From assembly GCA_964432975.1 (NCBI GenBank), contig CAYSPS010000012.1, positions 1 to 23,935 on the forward strand: a stretch of 23,935 nucleotides of DNA. The letters run 5' to 3'. Shown here one piece after another: positions 6,726-15,193 of this stretch. The DNA is from CAYSPS01 sp964432975. Its GTDB lineage: Bacteria; Babelota; Babeliae; Babelales; UBA12409. Under the pieces are notes generated by a model. It had not been told where the DNA came from. It ran no database searches and saw only the letters and a program-made list of their open reading frames with translations. The position numbers were made by a program, and so were the translations under genes. How positions within the stretch are numbered: position 1 is the stretch's first letter; each line of letters opens with the position of its first letter.

Positions 6726-7628
6726 ATGATTAATTTCTTAAGATATCGTTATTTCAGCTACACGCTTTTTCTAGTTGTTATGGTTGCGCTCGGCGTTCTT
6801 TATTGGCAACGTGGGTTTAATTATAGCGTTGACTTTACGGGTGGTGCGCAGGTTATTTTGCACTTTGATAAGCCAATCAAGGCCGAACAAATTCGCGACA
6901 TTTTAAAGAGTAAAGATTTTAAAAATGTTGAAGTTTCCGAGTTTGGTGTGCAGGAATTTCGTATTCGTGTACAAGAGGTTTTGGTCGAGGCCGTTGGTCT
7001 TGGGCAGAAAATCAAAGAAACGGTAGAGCAAGCATTGCCAGGAACTCAGGTTGCAATGTTGCAAAGTGAACAAGTTAGTCCAAGCATTGGTAAAACGCTT
7101 GTGTGGAATGCGCTTAAAGCTATCTTAATTTCATTGCTTGCAATGCTTTTGTATATTTTTGTACGTTTCACCTTTTCATTTGCTATCGGTGCCGTTGCTT
7201 CGATTGTGCACGATGTTTCAATTATTTGTACATTATTTTTGTTATTTAATTGGGAAGTTTCTGTTGATGTTATAGCTGCAATTTTAATGATTGTCGGTTA
7301 TTCGCTCAATGATACAATCGTCATTTTTTCACGTATTCGCGAACGTTTTGCTCGTCCGTCTCACGGTGAATCATTGGAAACCGTAGTCAACGAGGCGATT
7401 ACTTCAACCTTGCGTCGTACATTGCTTACGAGTTTTGCGACTGCATTAGTAGTATTGGCATTGTTATTAATTGGTGGTGAACCGTTACGCAATTTATCGC
7501 TGACGCTTTTGATAGGTATTGTTTTCGGTACCTACTCATCTATTTTTATTGCAAGTCCAATTATGTTACTTTTTTATCGCGGCAGCAAAGAGCAAAAAGC
7601 GCGTGAAACAAGCGCAATAAATTCTTAA
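6726..7628 (+). CDS. secF: Protein translocase subunit SecF
   Basis: SecF works with SecD in the inner membrane to pull exported proteins through SecYEG using the proton gradient. The 300 residues have a first membrane segment (about 10-28), the DFTGG motif (36-40), an extracytoplasmic P1 domain to about 125, then five membrane segments. The conserved GYSLNDTIVIFSRIRE (191-206) and TLRRTLLTSFATALVVLAL (228-246) blocks are characteristic. Length is normal for stand-alone SecF. ATG 6726 follows AAGGAG (6716-6721). secD is not in the window directly upstream, so it is either elsewhere or unlinked. It is probably co-transcribed with rpmA and with rho (11 nt downstream). The many signal peptides encoded nearby are its expected clients. 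Confidence 0.97.
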   Translation: MINFLRYRYFSYTLFLVVMVALGVLYWQRGFNYSVDFTGGAQVILHFDKPIKAEQIRDILKSKDFKNVEVSEFGVQEFRIRVQEVLVEAVGLGQKIKETVEQALPGTQVAMLQSEQVSPSIGKTLVWNALKAILISLLAMLLYIFVRFTFSFAIGAVASIVHDVSIICTLFLLFNWEVSVDVIAAILMIVGYSLNDTIVIFSRIRERFARPSHGESLETVVNEAITSTLRRTLLTSFATALVVLALLLIGGEPLRNLSLTLLIGIVFGTYSSIFIASPIMLLFYRGSKEQKARETSAINS

Positions 7629-7639
7629 AAAGGTGTCCT

Positions 7640-8953
7640 ATGGAGGATGAAACTAGTATGGCAGCTGAAACGCAAGATTTAAAGGCATTGCCGTTATCTG
7701 ATTTGGTGCAATATGCGCGTAGATTTGGTATTGTTGGCGCAGGTCTTATGACGCGTGATAAACTCATGGCGCGCATAGAAGAAGCACAAAAAGAACCTGA
7801 TCGCGAGGTTGCCGTTGAGGGTGTTCTTGAGCGCTTACCGGATGGGTTTGGTTTTTTGCGTTCAGCACAGTATGACTATGTATCAGGGCCAGACGATATT
7901 TACGTTTCTCCTTCGCAAATTCGGCGCTTTGGGTTGCGAACTGGCGATACAATCGCTGGCGTTATTCGCAAACCAAAAGAGAACGAAAAATATTTTGCAC
8001 TTCTCAAAGTGACAGCCGTTAATGGTGAAGACCCGTTAAAGGCCAAAGATCGGTTTATGTTCGATCGTTTGTCACCACTACACCCATTTCAAAAATTTAA
8101 TTTGGAATATAGTCCAGATAAGATTTCGACGCGTATTATGGATTTGTTTACGCCAATTGGTAAGGGACAACGTGGTTTAATTGTTTCTCCACCAAAGGCT
8201 GGTAAAACAGTTTTACTCAAAGAAATCGCACATAGTATTCAACAAAATCATCCAGACGTGTATTTGATTATTTTGCTTATTGATGAACGTCCAGAAGAAG
8301 TTGCAGATTTTAAGCGTTCAATTAAACCTGGTCCACATGTTGAAGTGATTAGTTCAACATTTGATGAATTTGCAACGCGACATGTGCAAGTTGCGGATAT
8401 GGTGTTGGAAAAAGCGAAGCGTCTTGTTGAAGCTGGCAAAGATGTTGCGATTTTGCTTGACTCAATTACGCGATTGGCGCGTGCATATAATACAATTGCG
8501 CCTGCATCTGGCAAAGTGCTTACCGGTGGTGTTGATTCAACAGCATTGCAACGTCCAAAGCGCTTTTTTGGTGCTGCGCGTAAAGCAGAAGAGGGTGGTT
8601 CGCTTACAATTATTGCAACAGCTTTGATTGAAACAGGTTCGCGTATGGACGAGGTTATTTTTGAGGAGTTTAAAGGTACGGGTAACATGGAAATTAACAT
8701 GACGCGCAAATTATCAAATCGTCGCATTTATCCTGCATTTGATTTGCTCGTTTCTGGTACGCGTCGTGATGATCTGTTACAACCTGAAGATATCCTTAAT
8801 AAAGTATGGATTGTGCAAAAATTCTTGAACAACATGAATCTCATCGAGGGTATGGAATTCCTCATCGATAAAATGCGTAAACACAAAACAAATGCTGAAT
8901 TTTTAGATTCGATCAACAGAAAAAATGGCGGTTCCTCGACCAGTGAATCGTAA
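7640..8953 (+). CDS. rho: Transcription termination factor Rho
   Basis: Rho is a hexameric RNA helicase that ends transcription. The 437 residues contain the Rho N-terminal helical domain (about 14-50), the cold-shock-like RNA-binding domain (VEGVLERLPDGFGFLR, then DDIYVSPSQIRRFGLRTGD), Walker A SPPKAGKT (183-190), the DERPEEV segment with catalytic Glu216, Walker B ILLDSITRLARAYN (Asp274), the Q-loop region LTGGVDSTALQRPKRFFGAA and the arginine finger in SGTRRDDLL (Arg375). All key residues are present and no long insertion is seen. Two starts are possible: ATG 7640 with AGGTG only 4 nt away, or ATG 7658 with GGAGG (7642-7646) about 11 nt upstream; the conserved domain lies after both. A working Rho may explain why few strong intrinsic terminators are visible here. 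Confidence 0.98.
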   Translation: MEDETSMAAETQDLKALPLSDLVQYARRFGIVGAGLMTRDKLMARIEEAQKEPDREVAVEGVLERLPDGFGFLRSAQYDYVSGPDDIYVSPSQIRRFGLRTGDTIAGVIRKPKENEKYFALLKVTAVNGEDPLKAKDRFMFDRLSPLHPFQKFNLEYSPDKISTRIMDLFTPIGKGQRGLIVSPPKAGKTVLLKEIAHSIQQNHPDVYLIILLIDERPEEVADFKRSIKPGPHVEVISSTFDEFATRHVQVADMVLEKAKRLVEAGKDVAILLDSITRLARAYNTIAPASGKVLTGGVDSTALQRPKRFFGAARKAEEGGSLTIIATALIETGSRMDEVIFEEFKGTGNMEINMTRKLSNRRIYPAFDLLVSGTRRDDLLQPEDILNKVWIVQKFLNNMNLIEGMEFLIDKMRKHKTNAEFLDSINRKNGGSSTSES

Positions 8954-9013
8954 AACAGTTTACAGATAGATCATTTTTACAGTAGGCTACTCCTTGAGAA
9001 AAAGGAGGCGCCG

Positions 9014-10378
9014 ATGTTGCGATGGTCTTATCTTTTGATCTTATTGTTTTGTACGGGACTGGCGCAAACAGATACTCTCTTTGTTGAGCATCATTATGAT
9101 ATACGATCAGACTATGCATTTGTTAAATATTTACCAAAGCGACTTCAAAAATTCGAGCGTCTGTTACAGTGTGCTTCGTCATTAGAACAGGTCCAGCACG
9201 CTCTTCTTCAGGATACTGATCAAGACTCATATTTTTTTGCTGTTCGTGTAAAAGAGCCATGGGTGTTTGTTTTGGCAACTCGTGGAACATTAATGCTATA
9301 CAAAACAGCCGAACAATTGCAGTCTGAGGTTTTTCATGATTGTACTGAACGATGGTGTTCGGTGCAAGAAGTTTTTAAAAGATTCATCTCTGCCGCACGT
9401 AAGGGCACCGAATTTTGTCTACCATTCCAGTGGCGTTGGAAGCTTGCTGATGAGCTGCAGAATAATGTTGCCTACGTTGAATTATTTGATAGTAAATTTG
9501 GTCAATTGGTATTAGGCGTTGGAATGCAGGTAACCCGTATTCCGCATCATATTATTTTGAAAAATCGTATTGATGCATTATTACGGTATTTAAATAAAAA
9601 TGGTTTTGATCGATTAATTAAGCTTATCAATAATGATATTAATCCCGAGGGCTATGCTTTTGTTATATCAATGCGATATCCATATCGTTGGTTAGCACAT
9701 GGTGCTAAGTTTGATATTGTTCTTAAAACGCCGCAAGAAGCGCAACAGCTCACTGATTCTCACTGTTCTGATGAAGCATGTGATTTGATTCGACGTGTTG
9801 ATCGTGAGCTTGATATTGCGCGTCAGGGAGGTGGTTATTTTGCATATTTATCACGCAATGCGGCATATCATATTGATGAATTAAAAATATCCTATATTCA
9901 ACCATTTTGGCATAAGGGCAATCGATACTTTGTAGGAACTGGATATGCACCAGTTGATATGCCGGCAGATTTATATAAAACCTTGATACGGGAAGTGTAC
10001 GATGCCCTGCGCATGGTTAATGAAATTGGCTTGCCCAATACTCTTTCAGTACTTAATAAGAAAAATACGCCAGACTCATACGTATTTATTGAAGAAATGG
10101 CACCACCGTATCGTCCAATAGCACATGGATACAGACATATTTTAAATTCTGGGTATATGGCATTGCAACAAAGAGTTTTTGAAAGCCCCTTTCGATTTAA
10201 TGCTATACATGAATTGCAAAAAGATATTGATGTAGCAAAAAAGGGGGGAGGGTTTGTACTTTCATTGTGGAAAAAAGATGAACCAGATACAGCGATTATG
10301 CTCAAAGTAGTGTTTGTAAAGCCATTGTATATTCAGGATAAATCGTATGTCGTGGGCATGGGCTACCTCTTTGATTAG
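9014..10378 (+). CDS. Secreted protein with about three Cache-like modules, copy 1
   Basis: A 454-residue protein with a signal peptide (MLRWSYLLILLFCTGLAQ), preceded by a strong AAAGGAGG (9001-9008). Three modules of about 130 residues follow, near 35-180, 185-310 and 320-454. Each has the pattern of single Cache sensor domains: a helix, a D-x-YxF segment (INPEGYAFVISMRYPYRWLA, TPDSYVFIEEMAPPYRPIA), a helix ending in a glycine-rich turn (IARQGGGYFAY, VAKKGGGFV) and a closing strand (RYFVGTGY, YVVGMGY). The first module is the most diverged. No membrane segment after the signal and no kinase, cyclase or chemoreceptor domain is present, so signalling output is missing. It is probably a periplasmic or secreted ligand-binding protein. 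The Cache assignment is by pattern recognition and needs a profile search. Confidence 0.75.
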   Translation: MLRWSYLLILLFCTGLAQTDTLFVEHHYDIRSDYAFVKYLPKRLQKFERLLQCASSLEQVQHALLQDTDQDSYFFAVRVKEPWVFVLATRGTLMLYKTAEQLQSEVFHDCTERWCSVQEVFKRFISAARKGTEFCLPFQWRWKLADELQNNVAYVELFDSKFGQLVLGVGMQVTRIPHHIILKNRIDALLRYLNKNGFDRLIKLINNDINPEGYAFVISMRYPYRWLAHGAKFDIVLKTPQEAQQLTDSHCSDEACDLIRRVDRELDIARQGGGYFAYLSRNAAYHIDELKISYIQPFWHKGNRYFVGTGYAPVDMPADLYKTLIREVYDALRMVNEIGLPNTLSVLNKKNTPDSYVFIEEMAPPYRPIAHGYRHILNSGYMALQQRVFESPFRFNAIHELQKDIDVAKKGGGFVLSLWKKDEPDTAIMLKVVFVKPLYIQDKSYVVGMGYLFD

Positions 10379-11750
10379 TGTTATTTTTAAAAACGTTTAT
10401 GTACTTATTGGAGTACAGATCTTTCTGGATTTTGATATTTTTGCATATGTCGTTAATCAGCAAGCGATTTACGCATATCTGGAGTGTGCCGCGCAGTATA
10501 ATTTAAATGATCGTACATTGCACGAAAAATATTTGCCACGACGGTGTAATAATCTTATTCGCAAAATAATGCGCGTCGGCATTTCAGGAGCTATCGATTA
10601 TGTTTTGAATGATGCCGACATAGACTCTTCATTGATCATTATTGATCCTACCGAGCCCTATCGTGTGTTAGCATATAGTCGTCGACCAGAGTTGGCACAG
10701 CTTAATGCCAGAGAATTACAAAAAAACTTTTTGTATGGGCAGGCAGAGCGTATGTTTCGGCAACTAATTTCAACTGCACATAAGGGTGTCGATTATATTG
10801 CATACGAAGCGCGACTTTCGCAGCAACTGTATGATCTTAATGTTGCTTTTGTGCGTGAGGTGGTGTCGAAAAAGCACACATATGTTGTTGGTGTAACCAT
10901 CAATATTGATCATGTTGACGAGGCATTTATTTTACCGTATCGAGTAAATAGTATTCTTAAACGTATTAAGAAAGACTGTTTGGAACCAGTTTTGTCGCTG
11001 ATTAATCATGATATTGACCACGATAATTATTTTATTATCAGTGAAGCTACCACCCCATTTCGTTGGATTGCTCATGGTGTCAATGACAAGATTATCTTGC
11101 AGGACATGCACGCAGGTTCCCGGACGTTGATGCCAGTTGCTTTGTTTGGTATGCGTTCTGGTGAAGATATAATACGTCGATTAATTGCTGTTGCTCAGCG
11201 CGGCGGAGGTTTTAATGCATATGTTTGGAAACCTGCTGAAGATGAGCCAACAACATTTCGCATAGTGTATGTTGCGCCATTTGAATACTGCAAAAACTTA
11301 TATGTGCTTACTGGTGTGTACGTGCCACTTAAATTTCCTGTTAACCTTGCGCAAAAACTTTTTGATACATACAACCGAACGCGTATTTTAATCGATGATG
11401 TTGGTGTCGAAAATGCAGCAGTTGTTTTGCGCAAAGAACGTACAAAGCAGTTTTATTCATTTATACGTGAAATGCAATTTCCATACCGGGCAATTGTTTC
11501 TGGCATACCATCGCTTGATCGCACGATTGGATTTGAAGCACAAAAATTATTTGCCGATAAAAAAGAGCGATTTGATGTATTAAAGACAATTAAAGATATC
11601 GTGTGGTTTGCCCGGGAGTTCGGAGGTTTTCATGCTTTTTTATGGCCAAATACCAGCGGAAAGAGCATTAAGCTGAGTGTAGCGTATGTCGGACGCATTA
11701 ATAGCGGTGGAAAGGAATATTATGTTGGTGCTGCGTATACGCCGTCATAG
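10347..11750 (+). CDS. Secreted protein with about three Cache-like modules, copy 2
   Basis: A 467-residue paralog of the preceding gene, overlapping its end by 32 nt. The KYLPRRCNNLIRKI entry motif parallels YLPKRLQKF in copy 1. Three modules end in YVVGVTI, YVLTGVYV and YYVGAAY, with the middle one showing YFIISEATTPFRWIAHG and AQRGGGFNAYVWKP. ATG 10347 lies within the last conserved Tyr-Val codons of copy 1 and is preceded by AGGA (10335-10338), so translational coupling is likely. Its signal peptide is unusual: the hydrophobic VYVLIGVQIFL sits about 17 residues in and is followed by acidic DFD. A different frame from ATG 10399 encodes the more typical MYLLEYRSFWILIFLHMSLI, so a small indel near 10450 is possible. 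Function is unknown beyond probable ligand sensing or binding. Confidence 0.72.
   Translation: MSWAWATSLISVIFKNVYVLIGVQIFLDFDIFAYVVNQQAIYAYLECAAQYNLNDRTLHEKYLPRRCNNLIRKIMRVGISGAIDYVLNDADIDSSLIIIDPTEPYRVLAYSRRPELAQLNARELQKNFLYGQAERMFRQLISTAHKGVDYIAYEARLSQQLYDLNVAFVREVVSKKHTYVVGVTINIDHVDEAFILPYRVNSILKRIKKDCLEPVLSLINHDIDHDNYFIISEATTPFRWIAHGVNDKIILQDMHAGSRTLMPVALFGMRSGEDIIRRLIAVAQRGGGFNAYVWKPAEDEPTTFRIVYVAPFEYCKNLYVLTGVYVPLKFPVNLAQKLFDTYNRTRILIDDVGVENAAVVLRKERTKQFYSFIREMQFPYRAIVSGIPSLDRTIGFEAQKLFADKKERFDVLKTIKDIVWFAREFGGFHAFLWPNTSGKSIKLSVAYVGRINSGGKEYYVGAAYTPS
11709..11716 (+). promoter_or_regulatory. Ribosome binding site deciding the start of Cache-like copy 3
   Basis: GGAAAGGA lies 5 nt before ATG 11722, inside the last codons of copy 2. 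It favours 11722 over the in-frame ATG at 11686, which has no such site and would place a long polar stretch before the signal peptide. Confidence 0.65.
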
Positions 11751-13089
11751 TGTGTTGCATATAATTCTTTGGCTTTCTTTTTCGCTGAGCGCATCGACGT
11801 CAAATGAGCGCGTGATGGCATATGTTTGCGATCGTATGTCATTTAATCCTTCATCGCTTGATATGATGAAAAAATATCTGCCAACGCGTGTCAAGAATTT
11901 TATTACTACCATAAAGGGATGTACTCGTGAGTATGCGCGTCTTATCGCAGAAAATGATACTGACCTTAATTCATCGCTTTTTGTTATTGAAGCCAACGAA
12001 CCATATAAGAAAATTGTATTTGGTCACGCCGATAGTCTGAGTCCTTATAGTGCTCGGGCTTCTGATTTAGATGAGCATTTGGGGGTTCGTGGTGCTATTA
12101 GGCAAATTGTCGCAACCGCAAAAGCGCGTGTTGGGCTTGTTCCTTATGGATTATCTGTCTCGCAAGATAAGGATTATTATTTTGTTGCATATACTCAGTT
12201 ATTGGAACTAGACGGTGTTGCATGTGCGGTAGGCGCTGCAGCTGAAGTTCCAGCTATTTCAGAAGATTTTATTTTACGTTGGCGCGTGCGTGCTATGATG
12301 AATATTATTAAGCGTGAAGGCTGGTCAGTTGCCCAGAAATTAATTAATGAATATGCAAATCCAGAACTTTATTTTTTTGTGATGACGATTGATTATCCGT
12401 ATCGTTGGCTTGGTGCGCAAGATGCGCGCTATATTGGGTTATCGGCGCAAGAGGGGCAAAAAATATTCAAGACGCGCTGCACAAGTGAAACATGTGACTT
12501 GAGCGGTTTCGCTGAGCAAGAGGTCGATGTTGCAAAAGGTGGGGGTGGTTTTTTAGCAAGTGATTGGATTTCTCATACAGGTTTTCATGAAATAAAGGTT
12601 GCCTATGTTGAGCCGGTCAATATTGATGGCATGAAATGTTTTATAGGTACGAGTTATGCCTTATGGTCTACACCATGGTCTTTGGCGCAAAAAGCGCGTG
12701 GTTTGGCCCTTGGATATAAAAAGATGATAGAAGAAATCGGGCTGAGTAATACTATTTCAGTCATCAAAAAAGATAATAAACAGATACCACACACGTTTAT
12801 TTTGAGTTATCAAGAACCGCATTATATTATGGCTCATGAACTTGAAGATTTAATAGGTCTGGCGGTTCATGAATCTGAGGCGATAACAAACAATGTTGGA
12901 CTTTTGTCTACCCTCAAGAAGCTGCTTGATTTTGCCGAAAAACGCAGCGGCTTTTATGCATATCCTATCGTAAGTCGTCGTGGTGATCTATTTTTACATA
13001 TTTTGCAAGTCTGTTACGTTACTTCAGTTGTAGCTAATGGTCAGCGCTATTGTATTGCATGCCATCCACGACCATTTAATCAGGAATAA
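11722..13089 (+). CDS. Secreted protein with about three Cache-like modules, copy 3
   Basis: From ATG 11722 this encodes 455 residues, nearly the length of copy 1. MLVLRIRRHSVLHIILWLSF is a good signal peptide with a basic n-region. KKYLPTRVKNF parallels the entry motif of copies 1 and 2. Modules follow: SLFVIEANEPYKKIVFG in the first, ELYFFVMTIDYPYRWLG and VAKGGGGFLASDW in the second, and HTFILSYQEPHYIMAHE in the third, which is the most diverged at its closing strand (QRYCIACHP). It overlaps copy 2 by 29 nt, with the ATG created by the same conserved Tyr-Val codons as at the copy 1/2 junction. An in-frame ATG at 11686 is possible but less likely. No output domain is present; it probably acts outside the inner membrane. 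Confidence 0.72.
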   Translation: MLVLRIRRHSVLHIILWLSFSLSASTSNERVMAYVCDRMSFNPSSLDMMKKYLPTRVKNFITTIKGCTREYARLIAENDTDLNSSLFVIEANEPYKKIVFGHADSLSPYSARASDLDEHLGVRGAIRQIVATAKARVGLVPYGLSVSQDKDYYFVAYTQLLELDGVACAVGAAAEVPAISEDFILRWRVRAMMNIIKREGWSVAQKLINEYANPELYFFVMTIDYPYRWLGAQDARYIGLSAQEGQKIFKTRCTSETCDLSGFAEQEVDVAKGGGGFLASDWISHTGFHEIKVAYVEPVNIDGMKCFIGTSYALWSTPWSLAQKARGLALGYKKMIEEIGLSNTISVIKKDNKQIPHTFILSYQEPHYIMAHELEDLIGLAVHESEAITNNVGLLSTLKKLLDFAEKRSGFYAYPIVSRRGDLFLHILQVCYVTSVVANGQRYCIACHPRPFNQE

Positions 13090-13115
13090 GCTGCTTAAAT
13101 AGTATATTTTTCGTA

Positions 13116-13143
13116 TTGACAATTGTGCTGAAGTGGGTAGCCT
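13116..13143 (+). promoter_or_regulatory. Possible promoter upstream of the beta-barrel gene
   Basis: TTGACA (13116-13121), 16-nt spacer, TAGCCT (13138-13143). The -35 is perfect but the -10 matches only three of six positions; spacing equals that of the candidate at 2737. A weak 6-bp hairpin followed by TTCTTTTT (13157-13184) lies in the leader. The rest of this 129-nt gap shows nothing else. Confidence 0.3.
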
Positions 13144-13218
13144 TTTTACTGCAGTGGTTGACCAAAAATAGTCAGCTTCTTTTTGTTCCTAATCTAACAT
13201 TATTTGAAGGTGTGATAC

Positions 13219-15186
13219 ATGATTAAGCCATCATTGTGGAGGACAATGGCGAGTGGGTTGTTGAGTTTATTATTAAGTAACGCCATGCATGCCGGTCGCC
13301 CCGCGCAATGGCTTGTTTACAAGACAGGTGATTTTTTATTTGATTTTTCTGTAGATCAAAAAACCGAAACAATTTTTGTAAAAAACACTGACTTTTTCAG
13401 CGGAAGCCCATTTGATCAATATGGTTATGCGCAGGGGACGTGGGATTTTACAACGCATACACGTTTTGGTGATTATTTGAAATCTAAGTTAACATTACGT
13501 AATAAGGTAAGGTGGGGAACAACCCGTTCTGTTGTTACAACGGCCAGCACATTGAAATTACTTGATATTTCGATCAATGAACATAGCCACGGTCTCAGTT
13601 TGCTGGTGCCGTGGATTCGTAAAGCATGGGTTAAGGTTTGTCTGAACAATGCGCTTGATATTACGAGTGATTCAAAACACTATCTTAAATTTGGGGCATT
13701 TCCATTTGAAGTTGGGCGGGGTATTTCGTTGGGAAGCGCCTACGCTGTTTCACCGGGACTCTTGGGTTTTTATGCCGATAACAGCATTAACCAATATGCA
13801 TTTGGTGCACAATTGCATGGCGATGTTACTACAAGTTATGTAATGAAATATGACGTATACGCTGCCCTGTTGCAGAATTTGGCAACTAATATTCGTCAAA
13901 CAACTGAGCCTGTTTATGCACAGTGGTATCGGTGCGGTTCGACATTACGTGGGCCCGGTGTTATTGATTGGGCGCTTGCGGGGAGATTGAAATTTGTGCC
14001 ATTTGAACGCAAAAATTGGGGAAGGCTTGGACTTGAACCGTATGTTGTTTACTATTATGATCCGACAACTAAGGTTGAATTTGAGGCAAGTAGTAGCGTG
14101 AAGTTGGGAACCTTTGGTTTTGCTGTTGAATTTGACGGTTCAAGATTTGAAATTGGTTTGGATACAGCGTTTAATGTTGGCCACCAGGCAGTAAAAGCAT
14201 GGGATCGTAATCAAATTATTGCTCAACGCAATGCTACTACGGCCGCAGTGACTGAAGTTTACAGTAATGTTTTTGTAGGCGAGAAAAATGCGACTGGTTC
14301 AAATAATGCGCCGGTAACAACAGCTTATAAAACGATTGTTGATAACGCGCCGTGCGGAACAAACTTTAATGGACAACAAATTGGTACGAGCGGTTTATAT
14401 AATGGACCGGCGCGTTTTCGTCCAGCGTATCGGAATTTGTTTTGTGGGAACATGTTTGTGATGGATGCTGCATATTGGTTGAGACCTGAAGAAATCAAAC
14501 TGGCAGCGACTGTTGGATATGCATCAGGCGATGAAGATCCAAATTTAGTACTTAACAATGCATGCGATACGGAAATGACCAAAAAGTACAGTGGTTTTAT
14601 TCCGCTTCAAGAAATTTATTCTGGCAAACGTGTACGATCGATCTTTGTTATTGGTTCGCACTCATCATCATTGGGGCGGCCAATGACAGCACCATATCAA
14701 ACGGTTGATTCGACACGACAACGTTATGCAGCATGTACGACAAACTTTACCAATATAATTTATACTGGCGGTGGCTTAACATGGACGCCACAAGGTTATA
14801 AGCGTTTTGTTAAGCTGAATCCTAATATTTTATACTATTGGCAAGACGCACCTGCGCATGCATATTGTTTAAGAACATGTTGTCTGGGATCTTCAGATGC
14901 CGAAACAAGTCAAACATTGTGTGGTTGTTTTGCGCGTCGATCTTTGGGACTTGAAGTTAATCTGTTTGCCGAAGCGCATTTGTTGGATAATTTTAGGGCG
15001 ATTTTGGCAACTGCTGTTTTTGTGCCAGGGGGTCGCTATGCTGATGCTATTGGACAGCCACTGACGACACAGCAATATCAAGAGGTAACACGGGCAAGCC
15101 GGGCAGGAATTGATCATAATGCGTATCCATTGCTTAATAAAAAGACTGCATTTGCAATAGACTTTGGTCTTGAGTACTTATTCTAG
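13219..15186 (+). CDS. Putative outer-membrane beta-barrel protein
   Basis: A 655-residue protein with a signal peptide (MIKPSLWRTMASGLLSLLLSNAMHA) and many alternating aromatic/polar stretches of 9-11 residues typical of barrel strands (YLKFGAFPFEVGRGISLG, YAFGAQLHGDVTTSYVMKYD, LGTFGFAVEFDGSRFEIGLD). It ends in DFGLEYLF, with the C-terminal phenylalanine recognised by the BAM assembly machinery. A cysteine-rich loop near residues 550-570 (YCLRTCCLG, then LCGCF) is unusual for a barrel. The start has GAAGGTG 6 nt upstream. Family is not recognised; size would suit a porin-like or alginate-export-type barrel, but no specific substrate can be claimed. aspS follows after 7 nt, so the two are probably co-transcribed. 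It implies a Gram-negative envelope. Confidence 0.72.
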   Translation: MIKPSLWRTMASGLLSLLLSNAMHAGRPAQWLVYKTGDFLFDFSVDQKTETIFVKNTDFFSGSPFDQYGYAQGTWDFTTHTRFGDYLKSKLTLRNKVRWGTTRSVVTTASTLKLLDISINEHSHGLSLLVPWIRKAWVKVCLNNALDITSDSKHYLKFGAFPFEVGRGISLGSAYAVSPGLLGFYADNSINQYAFGAQLHGDVTTSYVMKYDVYAALLQNLATNIRQTTEPVYAQWYRCGSTLRGPGVIDWALAGRLKFVPFERKNWGRLGLEPYVVYYYDPTTKVEFEASSSVKLGTFGFAVEFDGSRFEIGLDTAFNVGHQAVKAWDRNQIIAQRNATTAAVTEVYSNVFVGEKNATGSNNAPVTTAYKTIVDNAPCGTNFNGQQIGTSGLYNGPARFRPAYRNLFCGNMFVMDAAYWLRPEEIKLAATVGYASGDEDPNLVLNNACDTEMTKKYSGFIPLQEIYSGKRVRSIFVIGSHSSSLGRPMTAPYQTVDSTRQRYAACTTNFTNIIYTGGGLTWTPQGYKRFVKLNPNILYYWQDAPAHAYCLRTCCLGSSDAETSQTLCGCFARRSLGLEVNLFAEAHLLDNFRAILATAVFVPGGRYADAIGQPLTTQQYQEVTRASRAGIDHNAYPLLNKKTAFAIDFGLEYLF

Positions 15187-15193
15187 GTGATAT

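Noticed and set aside
8248..8727. Minus-strand open frame of 159 codons opposite rho
   Set aside because: It lies antisense to the highly conserved Rho ATPase core, has biased composition (Ser/Arg/Thr rich) and no recognisable motif or ribosome binding site; a shadow of the rho codon usage.
8959..8988. TTTACA with TAGGCT as promoter for Cache-like copy 1
   Set aside because: The -10 is poor and spacing is 18 nt; rho transcription could simply continue into this gene.
9898..10305. Minus-strand open frame of 135 codons opposite Cache-like copy 1
   Set aside because: Antisense to a conserved module shared with two paralogs; no start signal or motif.
13157..13184. Small hairpin plus T-rich tract as terminator or attenuator before the barrel gene
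   Set aside because: Stem is only 6 bp with a wobble and an 8-nt loop; too weak to call, and it would lie downstream of the candidate promoter.
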